The position numbers and the translations under genes are program-made. A stretch of 64,000 nt of DNA from the NCBI RefSeq assembly GCF_013364195.1, contig NZ_CP054918.1:3647001-3711000 (forward strand), read 5' to 3'. Source of the stretch: Streptomyces sp. NA04227 (GTDB lineage: Bacteria; Actinomycetota; Actinomycetes; Streptomycetales; Streptomycetaceae). Below are positions 34,233 through 44,200 of the stretch, in pieces; position 1 is the first letter of the stretch, and each line of letters opens with the position of its first letter. The notes beneath the pieces are model-generated. The model worked only from the letters and a program-made list of their open reading frames with translations, did not search any database and was not told the origin of the DNA.

Positions 34233-35708
34233 ATGTCCCCACAGCACGCCCGCCGCCCCTCCCGCAGGGCGATTCTCGGCGGTATCGCCGCAGCCGGAGC
34301 AGCGACCGCGGCGAGCCCGTTCGCCGGGCTGTTCAGCGCCCAGGCCGCCACCGCCGGCAACTACGTCATCCGCTTCGACAAGTCCCGCCAGCAGACGATC
34401 CTGGGCCTCGGGTTCGAGATCCAGTCGGACTCGATCGGCTCCGGCAACAACGGCCTGCCCGACACCGTGAGCGGCGTGCCGTACGACCTGACCGACTCCG
34501 AGCGGACCCGCTTCTACAACGAGATGCTCAAGGCGGGACGTTCCGACCGGGGCTTCCGCTACTGCCGCCTCGCGATGGGCCTGTACTACCGCGGCCTCGA
34601 CTCCTCCCAGAAGTTCATGCGCGGCCGCTACCCCGGCCAGACCGCCCTGCTCGCCGACATGTGCGACAAGGCGGGCATCGAGGGCATGGCCGTGGAGTAC
34701 TGGTCCCCGGCACCCGCCTGGAAGGACAACAACGCCTACATCGGCGGCAAGCTCAAGTCCTTCGAGCCCGCCTTCCTCGACGAGTTCGGTGACGCACTGG
34801 TGGCAGACCTGGACTACCTGGTCGCCGGGGGCTGCCGCATCTCCGAGTGGGGACTGCAGAACGAGGCCGTGCTCAGCCCCCGCACCTACTCCTCGGCGAC
34901 CTACACGGCCGACGAGTACTACAAGACCTTCAAGGCCGTCGCGCCCAAGATCCGCGCCAAGTACCCGGACGTGCGGATCCACGCGGAGAGCTACGACGGC
35001 TGGAAGGGCTCGCTCGGCAAGGCCATCGCGGCGGACCCCGAGGTCATGAAGTACGTGGACGCCTGGTCGTTCCACCGCATCGGCGCCGACAGCAACCAGC
35101 AGATGGACGCCGACTTCACCTCCGGCGCGCAGGGCAAGCTCGTCTACAACAACGAGTTCGAGTACCTGGACAACAAGACCTCGGACTGGCGCTGCATCAA
35201 CACCGCCCAGTCGATCATGAACTGGATGGTCTTCCAGGACTCCCCGACCTGGTACTGGCTGCACGCGCTCAAGCCCATCGCCAACGCGGAAGCGGCCGGT
35301 TACTCGCTCGGCTTCTGGCGCCCCCCGCACGACACGGACTACTCCCGTTTCCCCGACCTCAAGCCCGGGCACTGGACGTGGAACCCGAAGAACTGGAACG
35401 GCGTCGCCGGCTTCGTCAAGTACCTGCCCTGGGACTCCGTGCGCTACATGGTCGACGAGTCCACCCGGCTCAAGGACCAGCGGATCATGGCCTGGAAGAC
35501 CCCGTCCGGCAAGCCGGTCTTCGCCGTCACCAACCGCTCGGCCACCGAGTCGTTCACCTTCGGCGTCGACACCCAGACCAGCGGCTCCTTCGAGGGCCGT
35601 CGCTACGGCCCGGCCACCAACAACAAGGCCCTGGGTCTGAAGTCCGGTCCCCAGCTCTCCCTCACCGTTCCCCCGCTGTCCATCGAGTTCTGGATCGGCA
35701 ACTCCTGA
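34233..35708 (+). CDS. Tat-exported GH30-family glycoside hydrolase
   Basis: 491 residues. ATG 34233 opens a Tat signal (RRPSRRAILGGIAAAGAATAASPF, twin-arginine SRRAIL). The mature enzyme begins with the family-typical G-L-G-F-E-I-Q-S-D beta strand, then a (beta/alpha)8 barrel with acid/base E211 (WGLQNEA) and nucleophile E308 (YNNEFEY); the C-terminal ~90 residues form a beta-sandwich side domain (KPVFAVTNRSATES ... LTVPPLSIEFWI). GH30 members hydrolyse beta-glucans, xylans or related beta-glycans; specificity is not assignable here. Monocistronic, followed by a strong terminator. Confidence 0.85.
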   Translation: MSPQHARRPSRRAILGGIAAAGAATAASPFAGLFSAQAATAGNYVIRFDKSRQQTILGLGFEIQSDSIGSGNNGLPDTVSGVPYDLTDSERTRFYNEMLKAGRSDRGFRYCRLAMGLYYRGLDSSQKFMRGRYPGQTALLADMCDKAGIEGMAVEYWSPAPAWKDNNAYIGGKLKSFEPAFLDEFGDALVADLDYLVAGGCRISEWGLQNEAVLSPRTYSSATYTADEYYKTFKAVAPKIRAKYPDVRIHAESYDGWKGSLGKAIAADPEVMKYVDAWSFHRIGADSNQQMDADFTSGAQGKLVYNNEFEYLDNKTSDWRCINTAQSIMNWMVFQDSPTWYWLHALKPIANAEAAGYSLGFWRPPHDTDYSRFPDLKPGHWTWNPKNWNGVAGFVKYLPWDSVRYMVDESTRLKDQRIMAWKTPSGKPVFAVTNRSATESFTFGVDTQTSGSFEGRRYGPATNNKALGLKSGPQLSLTVPPLSIEFWIGNS

Positions 35709-35740
35709 CCTCCACGAGCCCCGACCTCTCGGTCACCGCC

Positions 35741-35770
35741 GGGCGTGGCCCCTCGCCAGGGGCCACGCCC
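35741..35770. terminator. bidirectional terminator between GH30 and the propeller gene
   Basis: Perfect 13-bp stem GGGCGTGGCCCCT / AGGGGCCACGCCC with loop CGCC, followed by the pyrimidine tract TCCTTCCTTC. It serves the plus-strand GH30 and probably the convergent minus-strand gene. Confidence 0.88.
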
Positions 35771-35795
35771 TCCTTCCTTCATGCCGAGGTCTGCC

Positions 35796-36971
35796 TCACG
35801 CATCCACCAACTCCCCCGATACGGCCACGTTGTACGCCCGCCCCCGCACCGCGAGGTCCTGCGTACCGTCGTCGTCGGCCCAGGTCATGAAGACGGACTC
35901 CGATCCGGCCCCGAAGGCCGCGGCCGCACCGAGCTGGAAGCGGTTGCCGCCGGACCTCGTACTGACCCGCACCTTGTCGGTGAGGGAGAGTTGGGAGTCG
36001 GAGCACATCTTCGCCATCACGATCGGGTAGGTGTCGAAGGTGGTCGCGCTCTTCTCCACCCAGGCGAGCAGGAAGCGGCCGCCCGGCAGCGGGGTGAGGG
36101 CCGGGCTGGAACGGTTGAAGTCGCGTGGCTGGCCCGCGGTCACGCTGGTGATCTCGTCGCCGTCGCCGGTCGGCTCGTAGATGCTCGCCTCCACGGTGGT
36201 CTGCGGGACGCCGAGGTCGCTGGGGCCGATGCCGTCGACGTGCGCGACGACGAAGCGTCCGGTGTCGAGCAGCGTGATCGCGTTGTCGCCCCGGAATCCG
36301 GACGCGTTGGGCTGGATTTCGCCGCCCTGCGGACTTCCTTCGAAGTCGAAGACGCGGAAGGTGAGCCGACCGCCGCCGATCGACGAGGGGTCGCTCGTCC
36401 AGGCGATGACATAATTGCCGTCCGCCAGAATTGTCACGGCCGGGTTCTCGTGGAACCCCTCGGTCGTGTTGACCGTGAACTCCGGGCCCGCCTTGGCCCC
36501 TTCGGAAGTGAAACGCTGGGCGCGAATCCGCATGTCTGCACGGGACCCCGCCCAGGTGACCAGGCAGCCGCCGTCGATCATGTTCGTGAGGGAGGGGCGC
36601 GTGGTCGGGTCGATATCGGTGCTGTTGACCTGGATTTCGGAACCCGACGGCTGTCCGTCCACGAATCGGCGCAGCTTCAACTGCGGTACGGGCGGCGGAT
36701 TGAACGCCTCTTCCCGCCATGCCGCGAAGGAGGAGAATCCGGCTGATTCGATGGTCGGCCACTGCCGGTTCGTGTTGCTCCCGGGCGGCGTCGACGTACT
36801 GACCTGGAATTCGTCACCGAGCAGCGCCCCGGTGCTTCCCAGGCTCTGGGCCTTGATGCCCGCATCGCTGCCGTCCGCCCACGTGGCCACGTACTGCGAA
36901 CCGTGGACCGAGTCGACGGACGGTTGGAACTGGGCCCCACTGGTGGTCGTACTGACCAGAATCTCGCCCAT
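35796..36971 (-). CDS. leaderless repeat protein, predicted beta-propeller
   Basis: 391 residues; ATG 36971 with GGAG ~9 nt upstream. It has seven or so ~50-residue repeats of the type DG-x-Y-V-x-x-W-x-x-x-S (SQYVATWADGSDAGIKAQSLG, DGGCLVTWAGSRADMRIRAQRF, DGNYVIAWTSD, GRFVVAHVDG, GGRFLLAWVEKS, VFMTWADDDG). Such repeats occur in adhesins and sialidase-like propellers. There is no signal peptide and no transmembrane segment, so location is unclear. Divergent from an unknown 120-residue gene. Confidence 0.75.
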   Translation of the reverse strand: MGEILVSTTTSGAQFQPSVDSVHGSQYVATWADGSDAGIKAQSLGSTGALLGDEFQVSTSTPPGSNTNRQWPTIESAGFSSFAAWREEAFNPPPVPQLKLRRFVDGQPSGSEIQVNSTDIDPTTRPSLTNMIDGGCLVTWAGSRADMRIRAQRFTSEGAKAGPEFTVNTTEGFHENPAVTILADGNYVIAWTSDPSSIGGGRLTFRVFDFEGSPQGGEIQPNASGFRGDNAITLLDTGRFVVAHVDGIGPSDLGVPQTTVEASIYEPTGDGDEITSVTAGQPRDFNRSSPALTPLPGGRFLLAWVEKSATTFDTYPIVMAKMCSDSQLSLTDKVRVSTRSGGNRFQLGAAAAFGAGSESVFMTWADDDGTQDLAVRGRAYNVAVSGELVDA

Positions 36972-37192
36972 GGCCGTACTCCGTTTCGTCGCTTTCACTT
37001 ACGGTGACGAGTGGCGGGCGCAGGTACCGGTACGGGCGCTAATGTCAGCGTGACACGTTCCCCACGCACTTGCATCCGCACGGCAGGGGGTGTAGGCGCG
37101 CTTTCCTGCCCTCACCCCCGAAGGCGTTTCCTCGCGATCACCGGGTAGGTTCGGGACGTCGAACATCTCCGTGGAAGTGAAGGTATTCAGTA

Positions 37193-37555
37193 ATGCCGAA
37201 CGTGGCCATTGGCGAGATTCGGGTAACTTCCCAGCCGCAGCCCGGACAGAGCAAGCGGTCGAGTGCCAATTTCTCGTTGAAGGACAGGGAACTGCAGTTC
37301 CCGGCGGTCGTCTGGCAGGTGGAACCGGAGAACGAGCACCTCCGGTTCGATGTGTTCGAGGACAAGACCGCCGATGTCGACCCGGTCGTTTTCGAGGGTG
37401 TGCAGCCCGGGCACCAGACCCATCTGACGCGCTATCACGCGCTTGAGGACCTGTACATCGGCAAGGTGTCCGGCGCGACGACGGACGCCTTCACGGTGAC
37501 GATTTACGGTGTGCCCGCCACCGGAAGCGGGTCCTCGACCGCGGAATCCCGCTGA
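37193..37555 (+). CDS. 120-residue protein of unknown function
   Basis: ATG 37193, divergent from the propeller gene across 221 bp. Mostly beta by composition: NVAIGEIRVTSQPQPGQ, RELQFPAVVWQVEPENEHLRF (fragments), then LYIGKVSGATTDAFTVTIYGVP. No signal, no cysteines. Not recognised; divergence suggests it shares control, and perhaps function, with the propeller protein. Confidence 0.7.
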   Translation: MPNVAIGEIRVTSQPQPGQSKRSSANFSLKDRELQFPAVVWQVEPENEHLRFDVFEDKTADVDPVVFEGVQPGHQTHLTRYHALEDLYIGKVSGATTDAFTVTIYGVPATGSGSSTAESR

Positions 37556-37582
37556 CCGGCTGACGAGGCGCCCAGCCTCACC

Positions 37583-37630
37583 GGGAACAGAAGGAACGGA
37601 AGGAACGGAAGGAACAGCAGGAACAGCAGG
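37583..37630. repeat. 10-bp tandem repeat
   Basis: About five copies of GGAACGGAA / GGAACAGCA between the 120-residue gene and the VWA gene. Non-coding. Confidence 0.8.
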
Positions 37631-37680
37631 CCCTGGCACCAGGGCGCGGCACCTGTGCGGCGGCGCCCGTGCGGCGGCAC

Positions 37681-39285
37681 CTACACAGGCACCAACCGCC
37701 CGACCAGTTCACCGAGTTGGCGCACGCTGCGGCACGGGTGCATGTCGACCAGGGCCGCGTAGTGCAGGGCGGCCGAGTCGCCCGTGCCCCACAGGGAAAC
37801 GGGTTCGGGGTTGAGCCACTGGACGGTGCGGGCGCGTTCGCCGATCTCGCGCAGGGCGGGCAGGTTGGGGTCCCAGTTGTTGGTACGGGCGTCGCCGAGG
37901 ATGAGGACCGTGGTGCGCGGGCCCACCGCCGACAGATGGCGCTCGGCGAACTCGCCCAGCGCCGTGCCGTAGTCACTGCTCCCGTGCCAGCCGGAGACCG
38001 TCGCCTCGGTGAGGATGCGCTCGCCCAGCCGCTCCGGGTCGCCGCTGCCCGCCGCCTTCACGAAGTCGGTCACCTCGTCCGTACGGTTGACGAAGGCGTA
38101 CACCCGCAACTTGCTGAACTGGTCCCGCATCGCCTGGACGAGCAGCATCGTGAAGTGCGCGAACCCGGCCACCGAGCCGGACACGTCGCAGAGCAGCACG
38201 ATCTCCGGACGGGCGGGCCTGCGACGCCGGTACGCCAGACTCAGCGGCACCCCACCGGTCGACAGCGAACGGCGCAGACTGCGGCGCAGGTCGACGGTGC
38301 CGCGCGCCGCCCGGCGCCGCCGCGCCGCGAGCCGGGTGGCCAGCTTGCGCGCCAACGGCTGTACGGTGCGCCGGAGTTCGGCCCGCTTACGGGCGTCGGT
38401 GAGACGGAAGTCCGTCTCGTCGGCGCTCAGTGAGCGGGCCCGCGCGGCGACCTTCTCCCGCCCCTGCCGCTCGGCCACCCGCCGCCGCGCCTCGGCCCGT
38501 ACCTCCTGCCGGAAGGCCTCGATACGGCGCCGGATCTCGTCCGGCTCGAAGCGGTCCACGTACTGATCGGCCTGCCCGGCCCGTCCGCCCTGCCCAGCCT
38601 GTCCGCCCTGCCCGCCCTGTCCGCCCTGCCCGGACGCGCCTTCACCGCCTCCACCGGCCCCACCGCTCCCACCGCTCCCACCACGATTCGCCCGCAGCGC
38701 CGCGAGCACCCGGGCGAGGAGGATCTGCGGCTGGACCCGGCTCAACGTCTGGTGCGCCGACCAGCCGTCCGTACCGGAGCCGGACCCGTACCGCCCGAAC
38801 GCGCCCACCGCCTCCCGCGCGAGCCGGGCCCGCGCCCCGCTGTCGTTCTCGGCGAGCGCGGCGGCGATGCGGTCCCGCAGGTCTTCGAGGAGGGCGCGTT
38901 CGTCCAACTGGGATGGTGGGGAAGGCAGTTCGGGCGCATCGGCGACGTCGGCGGCGGCGTCCGGGGACACGTCCCCCTCCGGCCGACCGTCACCGAGCAG
39001 GTCGTTCACGCCCAACGGGAAGTACACGTCGAACACCGCGTCGAAGACGGTGCGTTGGCGTTCGGCGCTGAGCAACACAGCGGCCAGTCCGGCCCGTACG
39101 CGCTCGCGGTCGCGCAGTCCGAGCAGTGCGAGCACCTCGGCTGCCTGGGCGCTCTCGCCCGGTCCCACGCGCATGTCGTGGCCGCGCAGCGCCTGGACGA
39201 AGTCGGTCAGCCGCTCGGTGAGGCCGTCGACGGGGGCCGCCTCCACGACACCCGCGCTCTCGGCTCCGTCGCCGCCCGCGCTCAT
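37681..39285 (-). CDS. VWA-domain protein (CoxE-like), MoxR partner
   Basis: 534 residues; its ATG overlaps the stop of the MoxR gene. N-terminal helical CoxE region (FVQALRGHDMRVGPGE ... VFDAVFDVYFPLG), a central Gly-rich low-complexity segment of G-G-S/G-Q-G repeats (~205-245), and a C-terminal von Willebrand A domain with metal site D-V-S-G-S (LLCDVSGSVAG) and a TTVLILGDARTNNWDP loop. MoxR-VWA pairs act as chaperone-like complexes that mature or insert metal cofactors. The target here is unknown. Confidence 0.9.
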   Translation of the reverse strand: MSAGGDGAESAGVVEAAPVDGLTERLTDFVQALRGHDMRVGPGESAQAAEVLALLGLRDRERVRAGLAAVLLSAERQRTVFDAVFDVYFPLGVNDLLGDGRPEGDVSPDAAADVADAPELPSPPSQLDERALLEDLRDRIAAALAENDSGARARLAREAVGAFGRYGSGSGTDGWSAHQTLSRVQPQILLARVLAALRANRGGSGGSGGAGGGGEGASGQGGQGGQGGQAGQGGRAGQADQYVDRFEPDEIRRRIEAFRQEVRAEARRRVAERQGREKVAARARSLSADETDFRLTDARKRAELRRTVQPLARKLATRLAARRRRAARGTVDLRRSLRRSLSTGGVPLSLAYRRRRPARPEIVLLCDVSGSVAGFAHFTMLLVQAMRDQFSKLRVYAFVNRTDEVTDFVKAAGSGDPERLGERILTEATVSGWHGSSDYGTALGEFAERHLSAVGPRTTVLILGDARTNNWDPNLPALREIGERARTVQWLNPEPVSLWGTGDSAALHYAALVDMHPCRSVRQLGELVGRLVPV

Positions 39286-40202
39286 GCCGTGGCGCTTGTC
39301 GCCGTGGTCAGCTTCTGCGCGGCCTTGGTGATGTCGTCCTGGTGCTTGAGGATCACGCCGAGGCTGTCGCGTACGACGTCCTCGTCCAGGGCGTCCGCGC
39401 CGAGCGCGAGCAGGGTCTGCGCCCAGTCGATGGTCTCGGCCACGGAGGGTGCCTTGCGCAGGTCCATGGCGCGCAGTGCGGCGATGGTACGCACGACCGA
39501 GTCGGCGAGCACGTCGCCGAGGCCGGGCACCTTCAACTGGACGATGCGCTGCTCCAGTTCGGGCTCGGGGTAGTCCAGGTGCAGGAAGAGGCAGCGCCTG
39601 CGCAGGGCCTCGGACAGTTCGCGGCTGGCGTTGGAGGTGAGCAGGACGAAGGGCCGGTGCGCCGCCGTGATGGTGCCAAGTTCCGGCACGGTGATCTGGA
39701 AGTCGCTGAGCACCTCCAGGAGCAGGGCCTCCACCTCGATGTCGGCCTTGTCCATCTCGTCGATCAGGAGCACCGAGGGCTCCGTACCGCGGATCGCCGT
39801 GAGCAGCGGCCGGGCGAGCAGGTACTCCTCGCTGAAGATGTCGCTACGGGTCTCGTCCCAGGCCTCGTCACGCCCGGCCGTGATCCGCAGCAGCTGCTTG
39901 GCGTGGTTCCACTCGTACAGGGCGCGCGACTCGTCGATGCCCTCGTAGCACTGGAGCCGGGTCAACGGCGCGGCGCCGACCCGGGCCACCGCCTTGGCCA
40001 GTTCGGTCTTGCCGACCCCGGCCGGTCCTTCGACCAGCAACGGCTTGCCGAGCCGGTCGGCCAGGAACACGGTCGTCGCCACGGACGGCGAGGCCAGATA
40101 CCCCACCTCGGCGAGGCGGTCGGCGACATCGTCCACGGACGCGAAGAACCCGGCGGCGTGCCCACCCGGCGCACCCTTCGCGCTTGCTCCGCCTTCGCTC
40201 AT
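39282..40202 (-). CDS. MoxR-family AAA+ ATPase
   Basis: 306 residues, ATG 40202. Walker A EGPAGVGKTELAKAV, Walker B SVLLIDEMDKAD, sensor LLTSNASRELSEALRRRC. Complete and of normal length. Coupled by a four-base overlap to the VWA gene, so the two subunits are made together. Confidence 0.94.
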   Translation of the reverse strand: MSEGGASAKGAPGGHAAGFFASVDDVADRLAEVGYLASPSVATTVFLADRLGKPLLVEGPAGVGKTELAKAVARVGAAPLTRLQCYEGIDESRALYEWNHAKQLLRITAGRDEAWDETRSDIFSEEYLLARPLLTAIRGTEPSVLLIDEMDKADIEVEALLLEVLSDFQITVPELGTITAAHRPFVLLTSNASRELSEALRRRCLFLHLDYPEPELEQRIVQLKVPGLGDVLADSVVRTIAALRAMDLRKAPSVAETIDWAQTLLALGADALDEDVVRDSLGVILKHQDDITKAAQKLTTATSATA

Positions 40203-40446
40203 GCCCGGTCACTCCTCTTGGCGCACAGCTCGGCGCACAGGCCGTTGACGTGGACCGATCCTCGCACTCGGGGGGCGGGGGGCACAGGGGGCGGGGTGAG
40301 GCTTTGGACACATTGGGTGTGGGGGGCACGGACAGGGGTGGGGGGCACGGGCAAGGGCGGGGTGGGGGCGGTCACCGGCCGGGCGGGAGTCCGTCGTGCA
40401 CGGCGAACAGCAGCCGGTCGCGCGGTGGTTCCGTGGGATCCCAGCT

Positions 40447-40484
40447 CTTTTTCTGCGTATGCGTAGGACCCGACCCCCTGATTG
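40447..40484 (+). promoter_or_regulatory. protease-regulon element, snapalysin copy
   Basis: CTTTTTCTGCGTATGCGTA with CTGATTG starting exactly 23 nt after the G of GCGTAT (40455 to 40478). It lies 104 nt before the snapalysin ATG. Same layout as at 46476-46513, 47923-47960, 49872-49909 and 53051-53088. The rest of the 40203-40588 gap holds G-rich GGGGGGCACGG repeats and nothing else. Confidence 0.65.
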
Positions 40485-40588
40485 TCGTGCTCATGCGGCG
40501 GCGCCCAAAGTGCTCGCCATCGGACAGGAGTCACGGCCGGAAACCGGTCCGTGCGTCGTGTCCCAAGACGAACAGGAGAGCACCCCCC

Positions 40589-41206
40589 ATGAGTTCTCAC
40601 CGACGAGGCCTGCGCATCGCCCTGGGCCTGGCGGCAGTGGCCACGGCCGCGGTCCTTCCCGGCACCGCGCAAGCGCAGAGCACGGGCACCCCCACGACCG
40701 TCCGCACCCCGGCGGTCGCCTTCGACCACGGCGACGGTCCCGCCTCGGGCAAGGCGTTCCTCGAAACCGTCCTGCGCGTGGCCGAGGTCAAGCAGGACGC
40801 CGAGCCCGGCCTGCAGACCGTGACGATCACCTACAACGACGATCGAGCCCCGAGCTACCAGGACGCCATCGACGCCAGTACCGAGATCTGGAACGGCGCC
40901 GTCGAGAACGTACGACTGGAAGAGACCGGCGGCGAGGGCGACTTCAGCTACCGCGAGGGCGAGGGCGACGGTTCGTACGCGACCCGCGATCTGGTCTTCC
41001 TCGACAACAACCAGATCCAGGGCGAGGGCTTCGACGCCACCCGCGTCGTCGCCCACGAGACGGGACACATCCTCGGTCTGGACGACAACTACGAGGGTCC
41101 GTGCAGCGAGTTGATGTCCGGCGGCGGTGCGGGTACGGAGTGCACCAACGCCCGGCCGAACGAGGACGAGCGCGCACGTGTGGACGAGATCTGGGCGGAC
41201 CGGTAG
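40589..41206 (+). CDS. snapalysin-family (M7) zinc metalloprotease
   Basis: 205 residues, ATG 40589 with AGGAGAG nine nt upstream. Signal peptide to ~A29 (AQA), short propeptide, then a domain with HETGHILGLDDNY: zinc ligands H156, H160 and the snapalysin-type D166, catalytic E157, Met-turn around M176 (ELMSGG), and two cysteines (C172, C185) for the conserved disulfide. Secreted small neutral protease, normal length. In other streptomycetes a LysR gene sits next to it; here none does, and the shared element upstream suggests other control. Confidence 0.93.
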   Translation: MSSHRRGLRIALGLAAVATAAVLPGTAQAQSTGTPTTVRTPAVAFDHGDGPASGKAFLETVLRVAEVKQDAEPGLQTVTITYNDDRAPSYQDAIDASTEIWNGAVENVRLEETGGEGDFSYREGEGDGSYATRDLVFLDNNQIQGEGFDATRVVAHETGHILGLDDNYEGPCSELMSGGGAGTECTNARPNEDERARVDEIWADR

Positions 41207-41296
41207 CAGACCGGTAACCGCGAGAGCCCGGACACCGTGCCGGTGGGCCTGAACTCCCGGCCCCGGCACACGAGTTCACGAGTTCACGAGTTGACC

Positions 41297-44200
41297 TCAC
41301 CACCGTGTGCCGGGGTCGTCGTACGCGGGGCCGTCCTGCGCGGGGCTGTCGTACGCGGGGCCACCCTGCCCCGGGTCGTCCTGCGGCGGGACGCCCTGCG
41401 CCGGGTACGACGACAGTGGCCGACTCCCCGTCCAAGAGCCCGGGAGTGGCTCGGTGAGCCCGGTCCGGGTCTGTACACCGGTTTTGCGCATGGCACGCGC
41501 GATGTGCTGCTCGACGGTGCGCGGGGACAGGTGCAGGGTCACCGCGATCTCCTTGTTGGTCAGGCCTGACGCGGCGAACCGGGCGACCTCCTCCTCGCGC
41601 GGCGACAGCATGCAGCCGTAGCTCGGCCGACCGCGCGGGCGCCGTTCCTCCTGCGGCTGGTGCGCCCGTAGCGTCGCGCGGACCCGGGCGGCGTCCCAGA
41701 GCGCACCGAGGGCACTCAACTCGCTTACGGCATCGCGCAGTTCGCCGAACGCCTCGTCCTGGTCGGGCTTGCGTCCCGCGTCGTTCTGGCCGGGCATCCG
41801 TCCTGGTTCATCCTGGTCGAGCTTCCGTCCCGGCTCGTCGTGATCGGGCTTCCGTCCCGGCTCGTCCGGGTGGGACTTCCGTCCCTCCTCGTCCACGGCG
41901 AGGGCGACATGTCCGGCCCGCTCCGCCGCCAGGGCGGCCATATAGGGGCGGGGCAGTTCGGCGTACGCGCCGCGCGCGCTGTGGAAGTGCGCCAGCGCCT
42001 CCGCCCGCTCGCCCCGCGCCTCGGCCAGGGCCGCGCGGCACCAGTCGAGCGCCGCCGCCGCGACAGGGGCGTCGCGGTCCCGGATTCCCGCGGCGTACTC
42101 GGCCACCATTGCCTCCGCCTCCTCCGCGCGCCCCGCGCCCAGGACGGCTTGGAGAGCCCACGGCGCCACCTCGGCGGCCCAGACCCACACCCCTTTCTCG
42201 CGCAGTCGCCGCCACGTACGGGCCGCCTCCCGGGTCGCCTCCTCGGACTGCTCGCGGGCGAGCGCGAGGCGAATGCGCAGTCCGGACGCCAGCGCCAGCA
42301 AGGTGTGCGGGGCACTGGATTCGCGGGGTGCGGCCGGTCCGTACAGGAGGGACTTCACCTCGGTCCATTCGCCGCGCGCCAGCGCGAGCGCGGCGTGCGA
42401 CAGGGTCGGCAGGCCGGTGATCATCGACATGCGCTCGGTCTCGTCGGCCAGCGCCCGGGCGCGTTCGGGCAGACCTCGCCAGTCGCCGGTCATCCAGTCG
42501 CAGAGCAGCCGGGCGCCGCGTCCGCTCGCGACGCTGTAGGGGGTACCGGTGCGCTCGGACAGGCCGATGCCCTCGCTCAGGAGTTCCCTGGCCGTGCGGT
42601 AGTAGCCGGTGATCACGGCGTCCTCGCCCGCGTTGACCAGGCCGCGTGCCGCATGCTGACGGCAGGCGAGGATCTCGCTCTCGCGCGGGAGGCGTTCCAG
42701 CAGCGGCCATCCTCCGGCGTCACCGGTGGACAGCATCACACTGATCCGGTTCGCCAGGGTCGCGGCCTTGGCCACCTCGTCGCCGGACCGCTCGGCCGCC
42801 GCCTCGGCCCTCGTCAGCCACTTGATGTTCTCGGCGAGAGACAGGCCGGGCCAGTCCGGCATCGCCAGGTGCGACATCGCCCGGCTGGCCAGGGCGGGAC
42901 GCTCGGCCAACTCCTCGACAGCGCGCACGAGTTCGGCCTTGCCCCGCAACGGGTCCCCCGCCTGGTTGCTCAACAGCATCCCGAGGTCGAGGCGGGCCTC
43001 GCCGCGCACGCCCGGCGCGAGGTCCGGGTCGTCGACGATCTGGCGCAGTACCTCCAAGGCACGGTCCGAGCGGGGACCTTCGAGCGCGTTGTGCGCCAGT
43101 ACGATCGCCAGCCGGTCACGGAACTCCCGTGGCACGGCGCTCACGGCCAGCGTCCGCTCCAGCAGCCGGATCGCCGCCAGGTGGTCGCCCCGCGCCTCGT
43201 ACTGCCGGGCCGCGCGCTCCACGGCCCGCAGCCACTGCCGGACCTGGCGGCCCCCTCTGCGGTGATGTGCGACGCGCTCCCACGGCACCGGATGCGCACG
43301 CACCAGGAAGTCGGCGGCGGCCCGGTGCAGCCGCTCCCGGGTCGGCCCCGGCAGAGACTCCCGTACGGCCTTCGCCGCCAGCGGCACCGCGAAGCCGTAA
43401 CCCGCCTCACCCGCCGCACCGCACTCCTGGAGCACACCGGCCGCCAACGCCGCGATCAGCGGCTCCCGTTCACCGGGCCCACCAGGCCCATCGGGCCCAT
43501 CGGGCCCATCGAGCCCCGCCACCACGGCCAGCTCCCGGCCGCCGACCGGCTCGTCGAGCACCGCCGCCGCCCATACGACGGGTCGGTACCGCTCGGGCAG
43601 GCCGGCCAGTCGGCCGAGCGTCAGCTCCGACAGGCGGGCCGGCACCCCGGCCTCGTCCACATCCTCGGACGTACGGCGCCGGGTGTCGCCCGCGACGGGC
43701 GCGCACAACCGCAGCAGATCCACGGCGACTTGGGCATTTCCGCCCGCACGCTGATACAGCCGGGCGGCGAAACCCGGGCCGCACAGCTCCCCGCCCAGCG
43801 CCGTGTGCGCCATGCCGGTGACCTGGGCAGCCGTCAGCGCCCCGACACGCTGCCGCACCACGGTCAGTTCCGCCGGGTAGTCGACCGCCCACCCCCACGG
43901 CAGCCCCGGAACGGGCAGTTCCTCGGGGCGGTAGGTGAGGATCAGGGTGAACGCCGCCGCCTCCGCCCCTGCCTCCGGACCCGTACCCGCACCCGCTCGC
44001 CGCAGGCAGCGCCACAGCATCCGTCGGGTCTCGGCGTCGGCCAAGTGCATGTTCTCGACCAGCAGTACGCACGGTTCGGCGGCTGCGAGCACGGGGGCGA
44101 GCACCGAGGCGAGATCCTCAACAAAGGCGTCCGGAAAGGCTTTTGGCGGTTCCGACGCGTGCGGCGGCTTCGGGGCGTCCGAGGACGTTGTCCGCACGCC

